From Terfezia claveryi (taxonomy: Eukaryota > Ascomycota > Pezizomycetes > Pezizales > Pezizaceae), in NCBI GenBank assembly GCA_015179025.1, contig WHUX01000047.1, positions 1 through 64,000 on the forward strand: DNA of 64,000 bases, written 5' to 3'. The notes beneath the pieces are model-generated. The model worked only from the letters and a program-made list of their open reading frames with translations, did not search any database and was not told the DNA's origin. This document shows, piece by piece, positions 56,625 to 64,000 of the stretch. The translations under genes and the position numbers were made by a program. Positions within the stretch are counted from its first letter, which is position 1; each line of letters begins with the position of its first letter.

Positions 56625-59600
56625 TGTTCATTACCGCTCCTGGATCAGGGTGAAGAAGCAGAGATTTGGCGGGAGATGGTTGGGAGCGAGCGAAGTGGAG
56701 GGGGAGCTGAGTAAGATTTTTAGGAATGGCTTGGCGGTTGCCTAATGCCAACGATCGGGAGTAAAGATTTTCCGAGATGTGCCAAATGCGGTAGTTAATA
56801 ATTGCGCTTTTAGTAACTCACTTAGTAGTAATTCTCTTTCAGAGGTCGTTGTGCCAACCAGACTAGTAGTAATTTATACTTCAACTTTCATCCCCTCTTC
56901 ACAACTCTAGACCTCTGGGGCTCACCTTCATCGATCGCGAGCCATAAATCTTTAATTACCTTGCCATGGAAATATACACACATTAGCAGATATCTCGATG
57001 GCAGCTCATAATGATCTTGAAGCTCCTGGGTAGATTAAGCTGCTGTGTTGTAACTACATACTTCTATCTCCTCTTCAGGAACAATTCACCTTTCCCCATA
57101 TGCCCACTGGAAGTCGATCCCTTGCACTTGTATTCCAGCCTCACGACGCTCAGAAGCAATTAAAGCTTCCGATATATTAACCCTATCACATATTTAAGCG
57201 CCAGGTAAAAGGGAAAACAGAAATAGATACATACCACGCTCATATAACTCCAACCATGCGACCCATCAGAAAATTACCTTCAACAATGGCCCCTCATAGC
57301 AGTATTTTCGACTTCATAGAACTGGGTTTCTCATCATGTACGTCATTCCTTCTTTAGAGATGTCTAACCATAACTTCTTATTTTCTGATTACCCATTTAT
57401 GTTCTAATAACGTTATTTAGTAGTAATAAAGCTAATTATATTCAGAAACAGACCTCAGGCTCCGGATCCATGGCTACAACCAAGTACTCCGTATGTATCC
57501 ATTGCACAACTCCCAGGGATGTTACCATGACCACTGCTAGGGTAATGGCAATCCCCCGGCGAAGCCAGGGCTCTACAGGCCTTGCTGGAAAGCTAATTCC
57601 AAGAAGAATTATTGCCTATATATATTGTTGATGGCCAACCTGACAATAGTACATGATCAGTCTAAAATTCATCAGTATTACAATAACTGAGAAGCTTTAT
57701 TCAGGTTAGCCTGAGCCTGACCTCTAACACCAGTAGATATTGCACAATATCAATAACGCAAACATCAATAACGCAGATCATAATTGACGGTAGGAGGTGA
57801 AACTTTCCAGAATCACGTTACAGCAATTAATTCTCAGATATGAGGCATGGCTGCAGTAGTGTGTCATTCATTCATAGGTATGTAGGTACCTGTAACCATG
57901 GATCCGGTGCTAGAAACTAAACTGTCATACAATCTTTATCCAAAAGTTGTATATTTCTTGTAGGAACTAATGTAAATCAAATGAATGATCATTTTTCAGT
58001 TTTCACCAATAGGCTCTTGGTACAAAAATACCCAGTAACTAACCCCCCGTTCGTCAGACCTTCCACCATACAATTCAGTTATTCATGCCCAAGCACCCTT
58101 CGCCAATCTAAACATGCCGCAACTCCCGGCGCAGGTCCCAACGGTGGCGCAGCCCAAACCAATCCCACGCTCGCATATTCATCAAACAAGCGAGAAACAA
58201 TCAACGGTCGCCAACCTTGCATGCGAATTCATTGGACGTCAAATTGGCCTACCTACTGCTCACCGTTTTTACCCTTTCCAGATTTGCACTTGTGCATGCG
58301 TATCAACATGCGCCTTGAAGATCCCTACCGTTGTTATCAAATCATATTGTCTCGCTAAGACTAAATCGGCATGCCGAGCTCTCAACACATCAGAAAGACC
58401 AACACAGAGGGCTAAGTGGTGCTGCAAACTGTGTCGAGCCGGGTATCAAGCAAGGGTCATTCACCACATCGCCATAGGCAAATGAATGTCTTTATTTCCT
58501 TCTTGGGAGACTCAGCGAATTCGCAAGTTTCACGAAAACCGTCATCGCACCGGTCATATTGAGCAAGGCCAGGATTAAGGAACACTCTATCATGATACTT
58601 ACTTTATTATGCGTGCCGCTGCCGGTGACAAGATATAACTCTAAAAATTCGGCGAACCTTCGTTCTAGACTAACCAACATATATTTCCAGGTCGATATTC
58701 GTGACATCACATTCCCTTATCCTATACAACAGCACTTTTAATCCGGAATGGCCATAATATAGGTTATAATATACATACATCGGCTAGTAGCTGGCGGGGA
58801 GCATTCCGTGATATAGCAGGGGCATTGCTGTCTGTGGGAAACGGCACGAGACAACAAAAACAAGCGGAATAACATAATAACGGTTTCATGCAAAGTACCA
58901 TCGAGCATAGTTCCAACCGAGCATCCCGTAGCTTGTAGCTTTTGAATAGGAGAAACAGATTTTTACCGCAGCATATTCCGAAGAGCACATTTTATACTTG
59001 TCTGGTTATTACCTATATACATCTCATGTATTCGCTAGAGCAAAAACATTCAAACATCTACTCGCACGTATATCCGTATACATCCGTCAAAAAATCTCGA
59101 GTTCGAATTCCATAAGTTACCTAGGTAGTCAGCAAAAGAATCCGATCCCGAAATTCGAATTTCGTGTCATCAACATTATTGCCCCCAGCATGGACAATTC
59201 CCGGTGTCAATGCCCAATCATGAAACCCACCTGTCTGTGTCCTCGTATCTGTCAAAAAGCCCCTTTAACAGCTTGGCTCATGTACCTAACTACTCGCCTC
59301 TGCGGATTTCCTTTGACTCACAGCTCACAGACGCGCATACGTAGGTACCAAACCAAGCACGGGAGCATGTCCGTGTGTGTGATCGGCCTGACTTAGATAC
59401 CGTAGCTAACTAGCCAAGGGTGGGATAGGTACATAATACGGTAACTTGTCGCTCAAATTGCAATCCTATCAACGCCGCTGAAGCGATATTCCGTTATACA
59501 TGGTAAATTAATTAGCTTTAAGTTTATTAACACGCCTAGGTACAGTACGCGGTACGCTAGGTCGCTAACAACCCCCCTGCTATCGATTAATCCCGTCTAA

Positions 59601-59853
59601 CTATGCGTGCTATGTATATTACCTTGGAGTATTGAACCGGCTGCGAAAATCATTGTACAAATATAGCTGCAGAAAAAGACAAAATATACATCCAGTTAAA
59701 ACCCGATTTTTTGGTGCCTCGTGCATGGATTGGCCCAGCCCGACCGCATTCCAGCCATCCTGCCCACACAAAAGAAACCATCCAGTAACAGAAATAAGAA
59801 AAAACCTCAAGCTAGAATAAACAAAAAAAAAAAAAAAAAAAAAAACCATTGCT
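56625..59853. other. Long intergenic region
   Basis: No gene is supported over 3.2 kb. One end of the palindromic mini-element family is at 56851-56865 (GTGCCAACCAGACTA). Overlapping open frames at 57981-58485 (125 and 123 codons) are in competing frames without domains. A run of about 26 A at 59822-59845 may mark an old retroposed 3' end or simple slippage. Confidence 0.45.
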
Positions 59854-60731
59854 CTAGATAACTACCCTCTTTTTATGCGCTACGGAGTGCATGATCAAAT
59901 TCTCCATGCCTGGGGCGTTTTGGGTGTTCCTCGAATTGAACTTTATGACTGACTTCCAGGCATGGAACTGTGTGACGCTCATAGAAAGACTATCCTGGGT
60001 GACATACCATGTCACGCCTTCGCTGCAGGGAGGGGTGGTGAGGGATCCAGCGTAGGTGTAGACTTTGGATTCGGAGGTGACGTTCATAATTGACCTATAG
60101 TTAACACTGTTAGCCCCATATCCAGATCCAAGGGAAAACTAGGTGCTCACCTGAAATTGATATCGTTAATGGTGTACCTATCTCCCATCTCCCTAACATG
60201 ATCTAGTGCGTGAGTACTCTCATGCAGGAACTTATCCCCACAATCAAGCCCGAGCTCAAAGAATACCCCGACCACAGCCAACTTGCCCTCCGTATCCTGA
60301 TGCACGAAATGTACCTCCAACGGGTAACTCTCATCCGCAAACCTATGCTCGCTGGGTGCATGGAAATGGAACTGAAGAAGCTTATAGCTCTTCCCTCCCA
60401 ATACACTAGTATAATTCCCCACGTTCTTGGGCGTGAAGAGAATTGTATGTCCAGTGTGTTCAAGCATGACTTCTTCCGAGTAGTTTGGGAATGAGAGCTT
60501 GAGTGGCTCTTGTATTAGAGTGACGCCAGAGATGTTGGGGGTGATGTTGATGGGAGACTGGTACTTCCCCGCCCCGCATAACGTGTTGTTTGGGAGGAGA
60601 TGCCAGCATAATGGGCCGGTTTCGCCGTCGTAGGTGAAGGGGAGTTTACGATAGCGGTCGGTATTACGGGGGTAGAGGCAGGCGGAGGTGAGGGTTATCA
60701 GGAGGGAGGTAAGGAGTAGTTGAGTGCGCAT
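59854..60731 (-). CDS. Secreted alpha-type carbonic anhydrase
   Basis: Predicted 273-residue protein from two exons: 60731-60151 and 60094-59854 (822 nt), with a 56 nt intron (CAG|GTGAGC ... CTATAG|GTC). The enzyme reversibly hydrates carbon dioxide to bicarbonate. A signal peptide is clear (RTQLLLTSLLITLTSACL, about 1-18). The alpha-class core is present: KYQSPINI at 56-63; the zinc ligands H122 and H124 in LLQFHFHAPSEH and H141 in PLEVHFVH; E128 for the hydrogen-bond network; and GSLTTPPCSEGVTW near the C-terminus. Two cysteines (C52 and the one in PPCSEG) could form the usual disulphide. Several NxT/S sites suggest glycosylation. It should act outside the cell or at the wall. All catalytic residues are present, so I expect an active enzyme. 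Confidence 0.95.
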
Positions 60732-63559
60732 TGTTGGGATATATGGCAGTTGAGCTGGCGTTTTATGCTGTATTTATTGTACTGTATATGTGTGATGAGG
60801 ATGAAGTTGAAGTTGAACTGTATTATCAATTATGTGAGAGGGTAGATCGGGTAGGTAATTGAGTGAGTGACTGATTGTGAGGTGAATGAACGCCGGGTCT
60901 ATCGATATGATGCTGCTGCTACTAATGAATGTCTGTTCTAGTCATACACGTTCCTTTCTTGCAAGTCTGGGAAGGAGGGGGAGAGAGGACAAGGCTTGTT
61001 TAAAAAGAAGAACAACTTTTTCTCCAAAAAAAAAACAAAGAAAACACCTACCCCATCTCCCTCTCCTGTCATGCATAGCCCTCACATACTACACATTCAT
61101 TGGCACAGAATCCGAGTCATGTTGGTTGGTCACCTCAACCTAGCCGACAATCCCTTCCCCCACCTACCCCGGCCTTTCGTAAATTGCATCCAGGAACTCC
61201 TAGTTCTCTAGGTGCGGAAACCCGCCCATACGACTCCGCCGTGAACCCCGACAACTTTTCCTTCGACGTCAGATTGCACGGCCCAACTGGCCGACGACCC
61301 CCATGGCCACACCAAAACCTTAAGTCAGCGCCCCTTCCCGAAAACGGTTCAGTCACATCCCCTAATTCTACATCAGCTACAAACCAGGTTTAGCTGAGTG
61401 AGCGTTGCTTTTTTCCGAGGTTCCAACGTTGTCACTAGGTACTGGTAACCGCTCTGCCATGCCTAGAAACAAAAGACCCGCTGACCAATGGCCGCCGGTA
61501 CCCTACGTCGACGTTTCACTTATTCGCCGTTTTCCGTCATGAAATACATTTATAAAAATCTCTAAACAAGCGGCGAGCAAGTCTAAATAAGCTCTATCCC
61601 TACAAATTAAACGCCCGCTCTATACTGCACGCCAGACAAGCATATTAGGTATGTAAGTAGGTACATACCTTGTGAAATCCTAGTCTGGTTGGCACGTGAA
61701 CTCCAGCCTATCATAGATGCAAATGTAAGCGGACTTCATATGATAGGCTCCGCTGTGTGGGCCGGCATACTGATCTGCGGCTCAGTTCCTGGGTTGGAAG
61801 GTATACCTATATAAGGTAACTGTACAACCAGACTAATATCATCTAAACCCCTTTTTGACACCTGACTTATCCGTTGGAATGGTGCTAGTCTAGGGTTAGT
61901 CTGGTTAGCTCAAGGGTAGTCTCGATCGAGACTCAAGGGATGGTTGCATTGATCGGAGTAGCTACCTACATACATACGAGATTAATAACTAGCTAATATA
62001 GTATATTGAAACCTCATGCTCACCCCCTATCGAGACTACTGCGGAACGCGGATGATAATTCACAAGATCAAAAAGTGCCATTGTTTTTGATGTAGCCGAT
62101 GGTTGATCTTCAAACTTGCTCTACGTAACTGTCTATTATTACCAGGCTACAGTCCTCTTGCGAGGGGCTTGTGCCAATCAGACTAGGCGACAGTATTGTA
62201 TGCCGCAGTCAATGTACATCTAGAAGAGATTACAAGACAGTACAACAATCTTAAGTCATACTCAGGATCCCCAGAACCCGTCAGCCAAGTGGCACAGTAC
62301 GTACTCGCCCCTAAAAACTTGGATTGGTATTAGTCTGGCGGCCACGATCGATACGGTATATATGTATATGATATATAATACTGTACCTGAATGGAGTGAC
62401 GACTGCGATAGCCAGGGGCTCTAGGTATTCTTGGGGGGTTCGGGCTTCAGGCCGTACCTACAGTATACATACATGCATTGGCCAGCCAATGTTTTCCACA
62501 TTGCGAATCCCACACATCAACATATCCAAAGAGGGCGCGAGATCGTCGCTGATTCAGAGAAAATCCCCCGCCCCCAGCCCCCCCAAAAGGGAAAATTGTA
62601 TGCCTGATTTCGACACTTCACAACAAGATCCTAGCTAGAAGCCGGATACATCGGAACTTTCTCGATCCCCGGTCCATACAATTTTTTTGGTTGTTTTCCC
62701 CACGAGGGAAAAAGTCCGGTGGCGGTACTAGGTAGCACTTAGTTACCCTAGCTTACTCATGTTGCCAAAAAGTTATTTCGGTCACATGCAGACTTCCCTG
62801 TTTAAGAAACCAAATTCCTGAGAATTCATCTCAGACCGTATATATTACTTCACCTCAAACTGGGTTTTTTTACAGTCGGTATCTTCAGGTAAGAAAAAGG
62901 AAACCAAAAGACTACTAATGTTAGCGAGACGCTTCGACTAGATGAAACAAAAACCTCCCTCTCACTACCTCTATGGGGTCTGATCGAGACTACCTTTCAC
63001 TCCACGTGCGCTTCATCCGTCCCGAGGGGTAGAAGGGGGGGTGGCGCGGGGCTCTTAAACCCTGCGTTGCTGCCTAACTATGTAAATAAAGTGCCAACCA
63101 GACTAATTACCTAGTGTAATTTCCTTCTCCGGTTTTCGTCAATTGCGCCTTTTGGGTAAGTCTGGTTACTTGTTTGTACTCAAAACGTAACCTTGCTATG
63201 CAAAAAAACAATCTCAAGTAATTGCCAGATCGGAGAAGGCAAGGTGGGCATCTTTCATTTGCGGGGGGTATTCCCGCTCGGTAATTCCTAATATATGCTG
63301 CCGTTGAAAAGTGTAGAATAGTACATATTCGAGGATATAGCTAGGTACCGATAAGGTCAGAGCACATCCTGACGATACACACACACGCGCACACACTTGG
63401 AAATTGGCATGCGTACAAACATAATCCCGTACAAATTTATATTGGGAACAAAAAAAAAAAGTCTGGTATATTTCTTCTACTAAGAAAGACCTCAATTGGA
63501 CACAGTACGGAGCAAGGTATTGGACTCTCATGATACTCTAGAACCCCCTTTAACAGTCA
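60732..63559. other. Gene-free region rich in mini-element ends
   Basis: No protein gene is supported. Copies or halves of the TAGTCTGG family lie at 61681-61835, 61897, about 62140-62182, 62331, 63091-63105 and 63158. Motifs of a second type (TCGATCGAGACT / TGATCGAGACTA) occur at 61916, 62034 and 62977. A CA/CG microsatellite is at 63378-63396. Confidence 0.5.
61681..61835. mobile_element. 155 bp inverted-repeat mini-element (TAGTCTGG family)
   Basis: Begins TAGTCTGGTTGGCACG and ends TGTACAACCAGACTA; the outer 11 bases are exact inverse copies. Inside, GCCTATCATAGATG pairs with CATATGATAGGC. TA on both sides fits a TA-target insertion. It has no coding capacity. Confidence 0.6.
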
Positions 63560-64000
63560 CTATGTGCGGGAGGGTCCCCCACCCCCATTTCATCTACGAT
63601 ATAGCCAATGACTATTGTCATGACTATATTAGGTGATGATATTAAAGACCTCTTTTTTTTGCAGATGCTGGTGAAATAATGAAATTACAGTTTAGCCCTC
63701 TCTCGCATATATTTATAAAGATAATACATACAAGCTCTACGCTTGTTTATGTATTACTTTATAATATATGTGAGAGTAAGGAGGGGGAAAATATATGGAT
63801 GTGTATATATACACCAAATAGGATCCCCTCCCTCTCACTCACACATATATTTTAATCTATCAAAATCAAATTACTTGGTTTTAATAGAATAAAAATATGT
63901 GGATGGAGCTAATAGGGAGGGGGGACCCCTACGGTTTTTTTCTTAAAAAAAAATTAATATATACAGTACCCTGGCAAGGGTATTTGCGACCCTCCCATAT
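63560..64000. mobile_element. Fold-back element with three successive hairpins at the window edge
   Basis: The outer arms TATGTGCGGGAGGGTCCCCC (63560) and GCGACCCTCCCATAT (63986-64000) are near-inverse. Inside, CTCTCGCATATATTTATAAAG (63703) pairs with CTTTATAATATATGTGAGAG (63757-63776). TGTGAGAGTAAGGAGGGGG (63770) pairs with CCCCTCCCTCTCACTCACA (63824-63842). CACATATATTTTAAT (63841) pairs with the segment ending AAAATATGTG (63901). One segment is shared between neighbouring hairpins, so alternative foldings exclude each other. No coding capacity. The end may lie outside the window. Confidence 0.5.

Noticed and set aside
57981..58485. Two overlapping plus-strand frames of about 125 codons
   Set aside because: Competing frames over the same DNA, no domain, no signal peptide, no conserved-looking motif.
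59822..59845. Poly(A) run as the tail of a retroposed gene or LINE
   Set aside because: No recognisable coding sequence upstream on either strand and no flanking target duplication visible.

Overview
The window looks like chromosomal DNA of a repeat-rich filamentous ascomycete. The intact genes are split by short introns (about 50-120 nt) with GTRNGT-type donors and CTAAC-like branch sites. The proteins are typical of filamentous fungi: a multi-exon cytochrome P450, a Dal5-type permease, an Asteroid/XPG nuclease-like protein and a secreted alpha carbonic anhydrase. The transposon load (Ty3/Gypsy, Plavaka, Pogo, Mutator-like, Tad-like LINE) and the restricted-looking gene families would suit a Pezizomycetes genome (truffle or morel relatives), but I cannot fix the species from sequence alone.

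Layout. 1-2.7 kb: two minisatellite arrays, periods about 40 bp and 120 bp. 2.7-20.2 kb: an AT-rich graveyard of nested mobile elements. It holds a Ty3/Gypsy pol with a separate downstream reading frame and 3' LTR, a Plavaka-type transposase, a small Mutator-like element, a second LTR with gag-like remains, and a Pogo/Fot1-type transposase. Premature stops here are almost all TAG, TAA or TGA that C-to-T (CpA to TpA) change would create, while reading frames remain open over kilobases. This is a RIP-like signature, and it stops abruptly near 19.74 kb inside the Pogo element. 20.2-22.8 kb: a broken secreted-protein gene, a higher-order tandem array and tiny palindromic elements.

24.98-31.3 kb: a large F-box protein gene (minus), a 1.08 kb inverted-repeat transposon with a SWIM zinc-finger reading frame, and a membrane-anchored double-psi beta-barrel gene (plus, three exons). 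31.7-36.7 kb: a 1.07 kb TA-flanked inverted-repeat element and two damaged Pogo-type transposase pieces. 38.6-40.6 kb: an intact eight-exon P450 (minus). 43.5-46.3 kb: a LINE tail and a PD-(D/E)XK-like gene broken by one TAG. 48.0-49.1 kb: a proline-rich single-pass membrane protein. 51.1-56.6 kb: two minus-strand genes, the MFS permease (eight exons) and the Asteroid-like protein (two exons). 59.9-60.7 kb: alpha carbonic anhydrase (minus, two exons). 60.7-64 kb: gene-free DNA with palindromic mini-elements and a fold-back element at the edge.

The intact genes do not form an obvious pathway or secondary-metabolite cluster. The P450 has no synthase neighbour, and the permease lies 10 kb away from it. 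The most unusual material is in the mobile fraction: a dispersed family of tiny palindromes with ends reading TA-GTCTGGTTGGCAC, a Gypsy element with an extra frame that seems to have its own promoter, and the sharp mutational boundary.
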